Numbered from the stretch's first letter, positions 34,460 to 42,621 are shown. The stretch: DNA of 64,000 nucleotides from CBFDBF01 sp050304615 (GCA_050304615.1 JBNLDW010000007.1:62001-126000), one strand, 5' to 3'. The notes: generated by a model from the letters alone, not told the origin. Translations and numbers: made by a program.

Positions 34460-35947
34460 CTACTTGCGGCTCTCGATATCCACCAGTTCCTGCCTGATCT
34501 CTTTCAGTCTGGCAGCCATCCCGGCGCTGTGGTGATAGCTTATATCTTTGTCGTTCAGTGCTATCTCCAGCTGTTGTACTGCAGACGAGAGATTGCCATT
34601 CAGATAATAGTACTCCGCCATATATCTATGGGCCTCAGAGGTACGGCGGGCATCACCGGCGGCACGGGCGGTCATCCGCTGTAGTTCAGCATCCAGTGGT
34701 CTCCTCTTCAGCAATTTTTCCAGGATGCGTTGTGCCTTAGTAGCCTGTCCTAACTCCAGCAACATGTCGGCATAGTAGACGGTCAACGGATAGTTTGCGG
34801 GATGAAGTTTCAGACTATCACTAAGGATGCTCAGGGCCTGCTTGGGGCTGCCACTTCTATGAGCGAGCTCTGCCTTGAGGGCCAGATAGTGGGGGCGGCG
34901 CGAGTCCTTGCTTAACAGCTTGTCCAGTTCGCTCTTTGCAGCCTGGTAGTCACGTGTCCGGATGAGGGCGCGAACCAGTCCATAGCGTTGTCCTGTTGCG
35001 CTGCGGTGGCGGCCATCACGCAGGCTGCTGCGGTAGAACTGTACCGCTGCATGCGGATCTTTGAACTTCTGCTCGCGGATGGTGGCGCGGATCAGATGGT
35101 ACTCTAAGCTATCTGGATATTGCTTGTAGGGATATGTTTCGGCGCGTCCCATTGAGTCGGCAATACGGTTGGTGGATATCGGGTGGGTGCGTAAGAATTC
35201 GGGTAGCGCCATGCTGTTGTACAGGCGGTTGGCCTTGCCCATGCGGTGGAAGAATGTCGGCATCGCCCTGGGATCAAACCCAGCGTCAGCGGTGATACGA
35301 ATGCCTATGCGATCGGCCTCTTGCTCGTTGGCTCGGGTGAAATTTATCCGTCGTTGCAGCATACCGGCCTGTACCCCAGTTGCCGCTGCCATCCCTAGAT
35401 CGGCATTGTCGGTGGTAGCACCCAATACTACGGCAGCAATTACCAGCGCCGTTGTCGCCAGGCTCATGTCGTCTGCCATTTGGAAGGTGCGCATCAGGTG
35501 ATGCTGAGTGACATGGGCGATCTCATGGGCTATTACTGCGGCCAGCTCGCTCTCCGATTCGGTGGTAGAGATCAGCCCGGTATGTATGCCGATATATCCA
35601 CCTGGTCCGGCAAATGCATTGATGCTCTGTTCATCTACCAGAAAAAAATGGAAGGGTAGGCTGCTCTCCCCGCTATGGCTGCTCAGACTACTCCCCAGTG
35701 ACTCTATATAGTCATTCATGAATGGGTCGGATATGACCGGCATGGCGTTACGTACGTGGCGCATGAAGGCCTGCCCCAGGCGTCTCTCCTGCGTTGGCGT
35801 CATGAATCCACCGCTGGAGTCCCCAATCTCTGGCAGTGCGGTAGTCTGTGCTAGGCTGGCTGTTGCCAGGAGTGATGACATAGAGATGGCCAGCAGCAGA
35901 TTAGTCAGAAGCTTGTTGCGGCGTGTATTGCGGGATAGTGGCTGCAT
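34460..35947 (-). CDS. bepA: M48 metalloprotease with TPR domain (BepA/YfgC)
   Basis: 495-residue periplasmic protease/chaperone of outer-membrane proteins. A signal peptide (cleaved around ALA-TASLA, residue 33) precedes the peptidase M48 domain with zinc motif HEIAH (residues 141-145) and the third ligand in NEQEADRIG (near 205). A C-terminal TPR superhelix follows (about 300-480). Length matches E. coli BepA (487). BepA handles misassembled LptD and related beta-barrels. Transcribed leftward; no obvious operon partner. Confidence 0.94.
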   Translation of the reverse strand: MQPLSRNTRRNKLLTNLLLAISMSSLLATASLAQTTALPEIGDSSGGFMTPTQERRLGQAFMRHVRNAMPVISDPFMNDYIESLGSSLSSHSGESSLPFHFFLVDEQSINAFAGPGGYIGIHTGLISTTESESELAAVIAHEIAHVTQHHLMRTFQMADDMSLATTALVIAAVVLGATTDNADLGMAAATGVQAGMLQRRINFTRANEQEADRIGIRITADAGFDPRAMPTFFHRMGKANRLYNSMALPEFLRTHPISTNRIADSMGRAETYPYKQYPDSLEYHLIRATIREQKFKDPHAAVQFYRSSLRDGRHRSATGQRYGLVRALIRTRDYQAAKSELDKLLSKDSRRPHYLALKAELAHRSGSPKQALSILSDSLKLHPANYPLTVYYADMLLELGQATKAQRILEKLLKRRPLDAELQRMTARAAGDARRTSEAHRYMAEYYYLNGNLSSAVQQLEIALNDKDISYHHSAGMAARLKEIRQELVDIESRK

Positions 35948-35989
35948 AGGTTATAGAGACTCACACGGAGGGATAAAGTTGCCCTCTAT

Positions 35990-36538
35990 TTATAGAATAT
36001 TTTGGATGATACTCTGCATCCGGTTATATACATCCATCCCATCTTTATCCATCACTTGATCGATAACCCAGCGCTGCTCTTGCTCATCCCCCATCAGCTG
36101 CTGTATCTGGCTCCCAAGATGGCGTAGGAACGGGTAGCTGGGGCCATCTGTAGAGAAGCCAAGTTCCGCGTACTCTGTAGCCCGTTGGTTAAATAGCTGG
36201 ATGAATGGGGTGCCATAATCCCCCGCACCTAGAGACTCGCTGCTGTTCTCTTGTACCAGCTCTGCCAGACGTAATACCAGGGCTGTGATCAGCTGTTGCC
36301 GTCTCTTATCGTCTAATTGCTCATGCAAGATGCGATCTACGATCTGTACCTGGAATAACAGATATTCAATGGTGATGTTTAGCTGTAGCTCACTGCGTTG
36401 ATTGAACTGTTCACTGTGCAGGTTAATCACCTTCTCCATAGCAAGTTTCCAACTATTAAAGGCTATTGCCCCAGCCACCTCTTCAGTAGAACGTTCGCGT
36501 TCCCCTCGGTGCCATTTGCTGTGGATTCGTGCGGCCAT
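35990..36538 (-). CDS. Protein of unknown function in the sulfur-linked cluster (182 aa)
   Basis: Soluble, largely helical protein (WHRGERERSTEEVAGAIAFNSWKLAMEKVINLH, later LITALVLRLAELVQEN and FLRHLGSQIQQLMGDEQEQRWVIDQVMDKDG). I do not recognise the family and see no metal or nucleotide motif. It is the last gene of a leftward cluster running from 39528, starting ten bases after the oxygenase-like gene, so it is probably co-transcribed with it. Confidence 0.65.
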   Translation of the reverse strand: MAARIHSKWHRGERERSTEEVAGAIAFNSWKLAMEKVINLHSEQFNQRSELQLNITIEYLLFQVQIVDRILHEQLDDKRRQQLITALVLRLAELVQENSSESLGAGDYGTPFIQLFNQRATEYAELGFSTDGPSYPFLRHLGSQIQQLMGDEQEQRWVIDQVMDKDGMDVYNRMQSIIQNIL

Positions 36539-36548
36539 CTTGGTCTGC

Positions 36549-37451
36549 CTATATATAGTTGAAACCGCTGTCTGCTATGCGGTCATAGTATCGGGCGCGG
36601 TAGAGCAGGCGCTTATGGTTGTGGTCATCGTTGAAGGCGGTTCGATCGTGCAGAATGTTATTGCTGATTAGCCCCATGCCAGGTTCCAGGCGGCCCCGAA
36701 GGATGTAGGGAGAGTCGCTACAGAGTAGCTCATGAAGATAGGCTAACGCCTCCATGGCAAGTGGATCGTCACACCATATAATGTTGCGTTTGCGCTCAGT
36801 AAAGCGCATATGCAGTTCTCCTTCCGGGGTGAGCGCAAACACCGGGCCGCTCTCCTCCTGACGAGCTATGCCGCCCTGCTCAATACGTGCCGGAATGGTC
36901 ATGACATTCGGCTGCATGAGTGCCCGGATATAGTCCGGGTTTCTATCCCGCAGTTGGATGTAGACGATCTCATGATCCATCAGGGCGTTCTCTCCGCCGC
37001 TGGCGGCGCTCTCTACACAGTGTAGCAGCAGCCCATGGATCTGTCGCTCGGCCGGGTTGTAGTAACCGTCAGTGTGCCACTTGATGGGGCGGTCGGTATA
37101 GGGGATGTAGTGCTGGCGGGTACCACTATCTACCACAGTGAGAGAGGTGAGGCCGCTATTATCACCCAGCCAGTTATGATCCAGTCGCTGCAGCCCGAAG
37201 TGGCGTCCCAGAGAGAGTGGGATCTCAGGATCTGGGTCACTGCCGGTCTTGCCTACATAGAGCGCCATGTTGCTCTTGCGGATACGCATGAGCAGGGCAT
37301 CGTATTCGCTGTCGCTCAGGGCTCTTGGGTCGTTTAGTTCAACCAGCAGGTCTGCTGTGGTTGTTGGGTATCCTTTAAGCTTCTTGTCACGCCACTCTGC
37401 GTATAAGGTGTCGTTGGCGGGATCGAAGGGGGTGGCTGCGACAGTGCTCAT
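36549..37451 (-). CDS. TauD/TfdA-type Fe(II)/2-oxoglutarate oxygenase-like protein
   Basis: 300 residues from ATG 37451 (MSTVAATPFDP). The double-stranded beta-helix iron site is recognisable: HxD in IKWHTDGYYNP (about residue 125) and the distal His in SNNILHDRTAF (about 272), with an Arg-rich strand RLLYRARYYDRI after it. These features indicate an alpha-ketoglutarate-dependent oxygenase; the substrate is unknown, with sulfonates (as in TauD) only one possibility. A GTG at 37496 would extend it through a perfect 11-bp hairpin, so I reject that start. It lies between the DsrC-like gene and the 182-aa unknown. Confidence 0.8.
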   Translation of the reverse strand: MSTVAATPFDPANDTLYAEWRDKKLKGYPTTTADLLVELNDPRALSDSEYDALLMRIRKSNMALYVGKTGSDPDPEIPLSLGRHFGLQRLDHNWLGDNSGLTSLTVVDSGTRQHYIPYTDRPIKWHTDGYYNPAERQIHGLLLHCVESAASGGENALMDHEIVYIQLRDRNPDYIRALMQPNVMTIPARIEQGGIARQEESGPVFALTPEGELHMRFTERKRNIIWCDDPLAMEALAYLHELLCSDSPYILRGRLEPGMGLISNNILHDRTAFNDDHNHKRLLYRARYYDRIADSGFNYI

Positions 37452-37471
37452 GAATGTGGGAGCCGCGAGTG

Positions 37472-37496
37472 GTGAACCTTCCAGGGGAAGGTTCAC
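37472..37496. terminator. 11-bp perfect hairpin between DsrC-like and oxygenase genes
   Basis: GTGAACCTTCC (37472-37482) and GGAAGGTTCAC (37486-37496) form a perfect stem around a 3-base loop, 22 bases after the DsrC-like stop. Without a T-run it may be an RNA-stability or partial-termination element that sets expression of the downstream gene lower. Confidence 0.55.
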
Positions 37497-37517
37497 GCCC
37501 CACAGCTTGCCAATTTC

Positions 37518-37862
37518 CTAGTAGCCGCCTTTACGACGGGTTTCTGGTAGTCCGGCGATCTTTCCGGCCTCTTTTGCTGGTCCCTTGGGGAAGAGGTTGT
37601 AGAGGGCCTTGGTGTCCACCTTATCCAGGTCGGTCCAGATCCCCTTGAAATGTTTCACCATGTGGCGCTCATTGGGCTGGTTGCCGTTGTTCTCAAAATA
37701 CTCTTCGCGCAGGTAGTTGATTACATCCCATGCCTTCTCGTTGAGGGTTACACCCTCTTCTTCGGCGATGAACTTGGCGACATCTTCGTTCCAGTCATCC
37801 AGGTTTTCCAGGTAGCCGTTGGCGTTGGTTTCGATGGTGTTGCCATTAACTTCTATTGCCAT
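37518..37862 (-). CDS. DsrC/TusE-family protein lacking both C-terminal cysteines
   Basis: 114-residue member of the DsrC family by sequence (IEVNGNTIETNANGYLENLDDWNEDVAKFIAEEEG, WDVINYLREEYFE, HMVKHF, LYNLFPKGPAKEAGKIAGLPE). In DsrC the C-terminal arm ends in two redox cysteines; here the corresponding positions are Gly (KEAGKIAG) and the end is ETRRKGGY. It therefore cannot carry sulfur as DsrC does. Family work has named cysteine-less members RspA, thought regulatory. The genuine DsrC of this organism is at 43396. Good Shine-Dalgarno (aaggagacc) before ATG 37862. Confidence 0.88.
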   Translation of the reverse strand: MAIEVNGNTIETNANGYLENLDDWNEDVAKFIAEEEGVTLNEKAWDVINYLREEYFENNGNQPNERHMVKHFKGIWTDLDKVDTKALYNLFPKGPAKEAGKIAGLPETRRKGGY

Positions 37863-37898
37863 TGTTTGGTCTCCTTAAGTTGAATGTATGGCCCTATA

Positions 37899-38552
37899 TT
37901 AAATGCTCTTGCATGGTATGAACAGACCGCACCCCATAAAACGGTGGGAACCTAGCCCCTTGGTCTGGAGTGTTACTGCGTGGGGAAAAGAGAGCCCACC
38001 GACCATAAGGGTGGTCGTGAGCAGGGGGGCATCTGGAGCTGCCAGGGTGTGACTTTTACCACACAATACCTTGCTGAACTTTAAACCCAGCGCTGTAAGC
38101 TCAATGACTGCGCGATCAATGAATTCCTCCTCATCCTCAACGGCCACTACGTGGTGAGAGTAGAGGGTATCGGTCATGCTAAGTAGCTGCACTTTACTTC
38201 CACCTATGAGCATCGTGTGGCCATCTATCTCCAGGGTCTGGCCGGATAGAGCTTGGGCTGCAGCGACCATCTCCTTTGGTAGCCTGAGCTTGAGCCTGGT
38301 ACGGCGGGAGGGATAGAGCAGCTCATCGGGTGCCTCTGGGCGGATCCAGCCGCTGGCAGATGATGCGACCTGAATGGCGTGCAATCCATGCTCTGGTTGG
38401 TCACCAAACCATGGCAGTATCTCTCTGATCGCCTGCGATAGATGCCAGGCGTGGTCATTGCGCAGGGTCTTGCAGTCGATGTTAAAAACCAGATCGACTA
38501 CATCGTCAGGGACGACGAACGTATTTTCTTCTTGCTCCTCTTGCCAAAACAC
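37899..38552 (-). CDS. Cas6/Cmx6-like RAMP protein in the sulfur locus
   Basis: 217 residues. The N-terminus MFWQEEQEENTFVVPDDVVDLVFNIDC and the C-terminal glycine-rich loop KGLGSHRFMGCGLFIPCK match proteins annotated as type I-MYXAN Cas6/Cmx6 in sulfur oxidisers (recalled from family knowledge). The G-loop and the two ferredoxin-like halves are features of Cas6 RNA endonucleases. A catalytic His cannot be assigned with certainty (candidates in YSHHVVAV and near 110, DGHTML). There is no CRISPR array and no other cas gene in the window. It sits between the helical protein and the cysteine-less DsrC paralogue. Confidence 0.7.
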   Translation of the reverse strand: MFWQEEQEENTFVVPDDVVDLVFNIDCKTLRNDHAWHLSQAIREILPWFGDQPEHGLHAIQVASSASGWIRPEAPDELLYPSRRTRLKLRLPKEMVAAAQALSGQTLEIDGHTMLIGGSKVQLLSMTDTLYSHHVVAVEDEEEFIDRAVIELTALGLKFSKVLCGKSHTLAAPDAPLLTTTLMVGGLSFPHAVTLQTKGLGSHRFMGCGLFIPCKSI

Positions 38553-38557
38553 TGTGT

Positions 38558-39268
38558 CTACTCTTCCGGGATCTTATTGCGCAGTTCATGCCGATCGAAC
38601 CACCACTCGTCGTTGGTGATGACATCAAGCACCTTGGCCAGGCGCGGCAGGAATTTGTCCGGGTCGTTAAGCTCCAGCTTCTCCACCCAGAAATCGAATA
38701 TCTCCTGATCTTCCACCTGACTGTGGCGGCGTGCCACCTGGCCCAGCATCTGGCCACTGAAAAGTTGCAGATCCTCCCGCTGCTGCCCCTCGGTACGTAT
38801 GTCGACGATATAACAGGCGGTAGCCGCGGCCACCGCCGCGCCATCTGATGTGTCTGGGGTTTCATCTACAAGGTGTTGCAGCATTGCTACGCTCAGCTCT
38901 GGATCTATCGGAAAGGTAACGCCCAGCCAGATGCCGTGGGCCAGCGCCTGAATGGCGTCTTCCCGGCCAGACTGGAATAGCACATCACATGCCTCTACTG
39001 CCTGGGTCCATAACTCTGTGGGGAGGGCGGCATTGAATACCTCCCGTGCCCTCTCTTCGGCCTGATCATGACGCTTTAGATCTAGTAACAGGTAGCAGCT
39101 ATCCAGGGTAAGCTTCAATCGCTCTGCCAGGGCTACATCTAGCGCCAGGTTCTCCAGCTTTTTATTTAGTTGCTCTAGTTGCATCTCAAGGGCTTGAGTC
39201 GACTGTTCTGCATCTATGCCACTGTCGGCATCACCTAGATGGAACTCTTGCTGCTGCAGGTATTTCAT
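38558..39268 (-). CDS. Helical protein of unknown function in the sulfur-linked cluster
   Basis: 236 residues from ATG 39268 (MKYLQQQEFHLGD); the longer frame from 39385 adds a poorly coding stretch. The N-terminal third is coiled-coil-like (ALEMQLEQLNKKLENLALDVALAERLKL). The middle and C-terminal parts look like TPR/HEAT-type helices (HDQAEERAREVFNAAL, ELWTQAVEACDVLFQ, EDQEIFDFWVEKLELNDPDKFLPRL). No family recognised. It ends five bases before the Cas6-like start, so the two are almost certainly co-translated, suggesting partnership with it. Confidence 0.7.
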   Translation of the reverse strand: MKYLQQQEFHLGDADSGIDAEQSTQALEMQLEQLNKKLENLALDVALAERLKLTLDSCYLLLDLKRHDQAEERAREVFNAALPTELWTQAVEACDVLFQSGREDAIQALAHGIWLGVTFPIDPELSVAMLQHLVDETPDTSDGAAVAAATACYIVDIRTEGQQREDLQLFSGQMLGQVARRHSQVEDQEIFDFWVEKLELNDPDKFLPRLAKVLDVITNDEWWFDRHELRNKIPEE

Positions 39269-39351
39269 AATTTTCTCTACGTTGTGTGGTTTTTGCTGGG
39301 CCTGTCGTGTTCCGCGCCGTCTGGCTACGGATGGGCAGACCCGACAGGTAT

Positions 39352-39528
39352 TTAGGTAAAGGCCGCTTCCAGTCGGTCTTCCCAATCCTCTGGCGTATCG
39401 GCGTACTGGGGTTTGACATCTATCCGAAAAAACATCTCGCTCTTGGAGCGCTCCTTGACCGTGACCAGCAGTTGGTCAAAGGTCTCCAGTTGTGGGTTTT
39501 GCATAAGTATCTCGCTTAGGTACAACAT
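39352..39528 (-). CDS. Conserved-looking 58-aa protein heading the cluster
   Basis: Small frame from ATG 39528 to TAA 39352, translating to a protein that starts MLYLSEILMQNPQLETFDQL and ends YADTPEDWEDRLEAAFT. The amino-acid composition and the acidic C-terminus look genuinely coding, and it fills the space between the divergent dsr promoter region and the helical protein (83 bp further on). The upstream sequence has AGGAGAG about ten bases before the ATG. Function unknown; probably the first gene of the leftward operon. Confidence 0.6.
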   Translation of the reverse strand: MLYLSEILMQNPQLETFDQLLVTVKERSKSEMFFRIDVKPQYADTPEDWEDRLEAAFT

Positions 39529-39765
39529 CTTATTCAGTCTCTCCTCGGCTATATGTCAATAATACCATAGTAATTTGCTCTGATTATCCGTATATCCCAA
39601 ATGGGATATACGGAGTTCGTAGTCGCCCCCCATTTGGAGGGTGCCATGTCACCATGCCAGCCTCTAGAATTAGGCAATTGAGCGCGGGCCATCGGTCTCG
39701 CGAAGATATGTTTTAGCAATATTGCATGGGTGTGTTCAACCGGCAACACTTGAGGAGATAAGGTA
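39529..39765. promoter_or_regulatory. Divergent control region of the dsr operon and leftward cluster
   Basis: 237 bp between divergent operons. It contains a perfect 12-bp inverted repeat (39587-39614) and, a few bases on, a C/G-rich dyad near 39629-39644 (cccccatttggaggg). I cannot fix a -35/-10 pair. The dsrA ribosome binding site gaggagataag lies just before ATG 39766. Confidence 0.6.
39587..39614. promoter_or_regulatory. Perfect 12-bp inverted repeat, candidate operator
   Basis: TCCGTATATCCC (39587-39598) and GGGATATACGGA (39603-39614) around AAAT. It lies about 60 bp from the leftward 58-aa gene and 150 bp from dsrA. No T-run follows on either strand, so a regulator-binding site is more likely than a terminator. 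Confidence 0.5.
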
Positions 39766-41007
39766 ATGGCAAAACCGCTACATGATACCCCAATGCTTGA
39801 TCAGCTTGAAAGCGGCCCCTGGCCTAGCTTTGTAACAGGTATCAAGCGTCTGGCAGCGAAGAAGGATATGATGGTTGACCTGCTGGGTCAGCTTGAGACC
39901 TCCTACGAGACCCGTAAGGGATTCTGGAAGGGTGGTACGGTTGGTGTTATCGGTTACGGCGGTGGCGTTATCCCCCGTTTTACCGAGCTGAAGGATGATG
40001 CGGGAAAGCCTCTGTATCCTGATTGCGCTGAGTTTCATACCCTGCGTATCATGCCACCTCCAGGGATGCACTACGATAGTGCTACCTTGCGCAAAATCTG
40101 TGATATTTGGGAGGAGCACGGCTCCGGTCTGATTGCCCTGCATGGTCAGTCAGGAGATATCATGCTCCAGGGTTGTACCACCGAGAATGTACAGGTGGCC
40201 TTTGATGCGATCAACGAGATAGGTTTCGATATGGGTGGTGCTGGCCCGGCCGTTCGTACCGGCATGTCCTGCGTTGGTGCCGCGCGTTGTGAGCAGTCCT
40301 GCTTTGATGAAGGCCGTACCATGCGTATGCTGGTCAACAATGTGCTGGATGATATGCATCGCCCAGCCCTGCCTTACAAGTTCAAATATAAAGTATCTGG
40401 TTGCCCCAATGACTGTGTTAACTCCATCCAGCGTTCTGACCTAGCCGTTATCGGTACCTGGCGGGATGATATGAAGGTGGATCAGGCTGAGGTGAAAAAC
40501 TTTGTGGCTGCTAAGAGCCGTCAGTATGTGATCGATAATGTCATCACCCGCTGCCCGACTCAGGCCCTGACCCTGACCGATGGCGACGAGCTGGAGGTGG
40601 ATAACAGCAACTGCGTGCGTTGCATGCACTGCATAAACGTCATGACCAAGGCGCTGTCCCCTGGTGATGATAAGGGTGTTACCCTGCTATGCGGCGGTAA
40701 GCGTACCCTGAAGATCGGTGACCTTATGGGTACCGTGATCGTACCGTTCATGAAGCTGGAGAGCGACGAGGATTTCGAGGCCCTGGAAGAGCTGGCTACT
40801 GAGATCATCGAGTTCTTTGCCGATAACGCGTTGGAGCATGAGCGTACCGGTGAGATGATCGAGCGTATCGGCCTGGCGAACTTCCTGGAAGGCGTTGGTC
40901 TGGAGGTGGATCCAAATATGATCAACCGTCCACGCATGAACTCCTACGTCCGTATGGATGGCTGGGATGAAGAAGTCGAAAAGTGGAATGAGCGTCAGGC
41001 TTCTTGA
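39766..41007 (+). CDS. dsrA: Dissimilatory sulfite reductase (reverse type) alpha subunit
   Basis: 413-residue siroheme [4Fe-4S] enzyme subunit that in this setting oxidises sulfane sulfur to sulfite in the cytoplasm. Cofactor cysteines: GMSCVGAARCEQSC (C-x5-C) and SGCPNDCVNS (C-x3-C) for the siroheme-linked cluster, then a ferredoxin insert NSNCVRCMHCINVM. Length agrees with DsrA. It starts the operon after gaggagataaggta; the 116-bp gap to dsrB holds a hairpin. The linked dsrEFH genes indicate the oxidative direction. Confidence 0.98.
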   Translation: MAKPLHDTPMLDQLESGPWPSFVTGIKRLAAKKDMMVDLLGQLETSYETRKGFWKGGTVGVIGYGGGVIPRFTELKDDAGKPLYPDCAEFHTLRIMPPPGMHYDSATLRKICDIWEEHGSGLIALHGQSGDIMLQGCTTENVQVAFDAINEIGFDMGGAGPAVRTGMSCVGAARCEQSCFDEGRTMRMLVNNVLDDMHRPALPYKFKYKVSGCPNDCVNSIQRSDLAVIGTWRDDMKVDQAEVKNFVAAKSRQYVIDNVITRCPTQALTLTDGDELEVDNSNCVRCMHCINVMTKALSPGDDKGVTLLCGGKRTLKIGDLMGTVIVPFMKLESDEDFEALEELATEIIEFFADNALEHERTGEMIERIGLANFLEGVGLEVDPNMINRPRMNSYVRMDGWDEEVEKWNERQAS

Positions 41008-41021
41008 AAATAACGCTGCTT

Positions 41022-41038
41022 GCCGGTCAGTGACCGGC
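41022..41038 (+). other. Hairpin between dsrA and dsrB
   Basis: GCCGGTC (41022-41028) and GACCGGC (41032-41038) form a perfect 7-bp stem with a 3-base loop just after the dsrA stop. It has no T-run and might protect or process the dsrA end of the message. Confidence 0.5.
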
Positions 41039-41123
41039 TGGTGATTGGGAATCAAGCCTTTACCGAGTAGTTCCAGGCCGATCCCACAACTGAATTTAAG
41101 ATAGAGAATTTTGGAGAGATAAA

Positions 41124-42194
41124 ATGTCCGAACCTCGTATGCCTATTGAGAGTGGCGTTCCGGAGATGGATCCATACCTGCATCCGGTCTTGAAGAAAAA
41201 TTACGGCGCGTGGTCATACCATGATCGCCCCCGTCCGGGTGTACTGCACCACGTTGCCAAGAGTGGCGATGAGGTGTGGACCGTGCGTGCTGGTACCCCG
41301 CGGCAGATGGATGTCGGGATGATCCGTGAGTTGATGGATATCTGTGACGAGCAGGCTGAGGGCTATGTCCGCTTTACCGCCCGTTCCAACATCGAATATA
41401 TGGTGGCTGATGGAGCCAAGGTACAGCCACTGATCGACAAGTTGACTGAAAAGGGCTACCCAATCGGTGGTACCGGTAACTCGGTCTCCATGATTGCTCA
41501 CACCCAGGGTTGGTTGCACTGCGACATCCCTGGGACCGACGCCTCTGGTGCGGTTAAGGCGCTGATGGATGAGCTGATTGGTGAGTTCCAGAGCGAAGAG
41601 ATGCCAAACCGCGTGAAGATGACCACCTCTTGCTGCCAGATCAACTGTGGTGGCCAGGGCGATATCGCCATCAACGTGCAGCATGTCAAGCCGCCCAAGA
41701 TTGACCACGACCAGGTTGGTAATGTCTGTGAGCGTCCTACCGTTGTGGCTCGCTGCCCGGTAGCGGCTATCCGTCCCGCCATGGTTAATGGCAAACCTTC
41801 GCTGGAAGTGGATGAAAAGAAATGTGTCTGTTGTGGCGCCTGTTTCCCTCCCTGCCCACCGATGCAGATCAACGATCCAGAGTTCTCTAACTTTGCGATC
41901 TGGGTAGGTGGCAAGAACTCCAATGCCAGAAGCAAGCCAACCTTCCATAAGCTGGTGGCGTCTAATGTGCCAAACAATCCACCACGCTGGCCTGAGGTTG
42001 CTGAGGTGGTAAAGAAGATCCTCACTGCCTACAAAGAGGATGCTAAGGATTGGGAGCGTATCGGTGAGTGGGCTGAGCGTATTGGCTGGGGTAGATTCTT
42101 TGAGAAAACCGGTCTGCCGTTTACTAAGTATCACCTGGATGATTGGCATGGTGGCCGCGTCAATCTTAACGCTTCTGCCCACATCCGCTTCTAA
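41124..42194 (+). CDS. dsrB: Dissimilatory sulfite reductase (reverse type) beta subunit
   Basis: 356-residue partner of DsrA in the alpha2-beta2 enzyme. Seen: TTSCCQINCGGQGDIAIN and VVARCPVAAIRP cysteines of the siroheme-linked cluster, and a ferredoxin insert with KKCVCCGACFPPCPPM. The C-terminal KTGLPFTKYHLDDW is well conserved. The Shine-Dalgarno gagagataaa precedes ATG 41124. The TAA stop is 20 bp before dsrE. Confidence 0.98.
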   Translation: MSEPRMPIESGVPEMDPYLHPVLKKNYGAWSYHDRPRPGVLHHVAKSGDEVWTVRAGTPRQMDVGMIRELMDICDEQAEGYVRFTARSNIEYMVADGAKVQPLIDKLTEKGYPIGGTGNSVSMIAHTQGWLHCDIPGTDASGAVKALMDELIGEFQSEEMPNRVKMTTSCCQINCGGQGDIAINVQHVKPPKIDHDQVGNVCERPTVVARCPVAAIRPAMVNGKPSLEVDEKKCVCCGACFPPCPPMQINDPEFSNFAIWVGGKNSNARSKPTFHKLVASNVPNNPPRWPEVAEVVKKILTAYKEDAKDWERIGEWAERIGWGRFFEKTGLPFTKYHLDDWHGGRVNLNASAHIRF

Positions 42195-42214
42195 CTGTTA
42201 AAGGGTGATCGTAA

Positions 42215-42607
42215 ATGAAGTTTTCGATTCAGATAAATGAAGGGCCGTATCAGCACCAGGCGGGCGATTCGGCATACCTGTTTACCAAGGCGGCTTTGGA
42301 GAAGGGGCACGAGATCTTTCGGGTCTTCTTCTACCATGATGGCGTGGGTAACGGTACTCGTCTGACTACACCACCGCAGGATGACAGGCATATTGTCAAC
42401 CGCTGGGCCGATCTGGCTGAGCAGTATGATCTTGATCTGGTAGTCTGTGTAGCCGCTGCCCAGCGGCGCGGTCTGGTGGATGATGGTGAGGCCGAGCGCA
42501 ATGGTAAAGACGCTACTAATATCCACCCTAAGTTCCGCATCTCTGGTCTTGGTCAGCTGATTGAAGCAGCCGTCCAGGCAGAGCGGTTGGTTGTGTTTGG
42601 CGATTGA
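42215..42607 (+). CDS. dsrE: DsrE, sulfurtransferase subunit of DsrEFH
   Basis: 130-residue alpha/beta protein of the DsrE/TusD family. The sulfur-accepting Cys is in DLVVCVAAAQRRGL (about residue 77), and the flavodoxin-like start is KFSIQINEGPYQHQ. DsrE2F2H2 takes persulfide sulfur from upstream carriers and passes it to DsrC. The presence of dsrEFH distinguishes sulfur-oxidising from sulfate-reducing dsr loci. It starts 20 bp after dsrB. Confidence 0.97.
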   Translation: MKFSIQINEGPYQHQAGDSAYLFTKAALEKGHEIFRVFFYHDGVGNGTRLTTPPQDDRHIVNRWADLAEQYDLDLVVCVAAAQRRGLVDDGEAERNGKDATNIHPKFRISGLGQLIEAAVQAERLVVFGD

Positions 42608-42621
42608 GATAGGAATTAATC

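Noticed and set aside
37452..37496. GTG start at 37496 for the oxygenase-like gene
   Set aside because: It would place a perfect 11-bp hairpin within the coding start, and the ATG at 37451 gives a natural N-terminus.
37899..38552. A CRISPR-Cas locus around the Cas6-like gene
   Set aside because: No repeat-spacer array and no other cas gene can be seen on either side.
41214..42182. 322-codon ORF antisense to dsrB
   Set aside because: It covers almost the whole dsrB gene in reverse, and dsrB is unambiguous.
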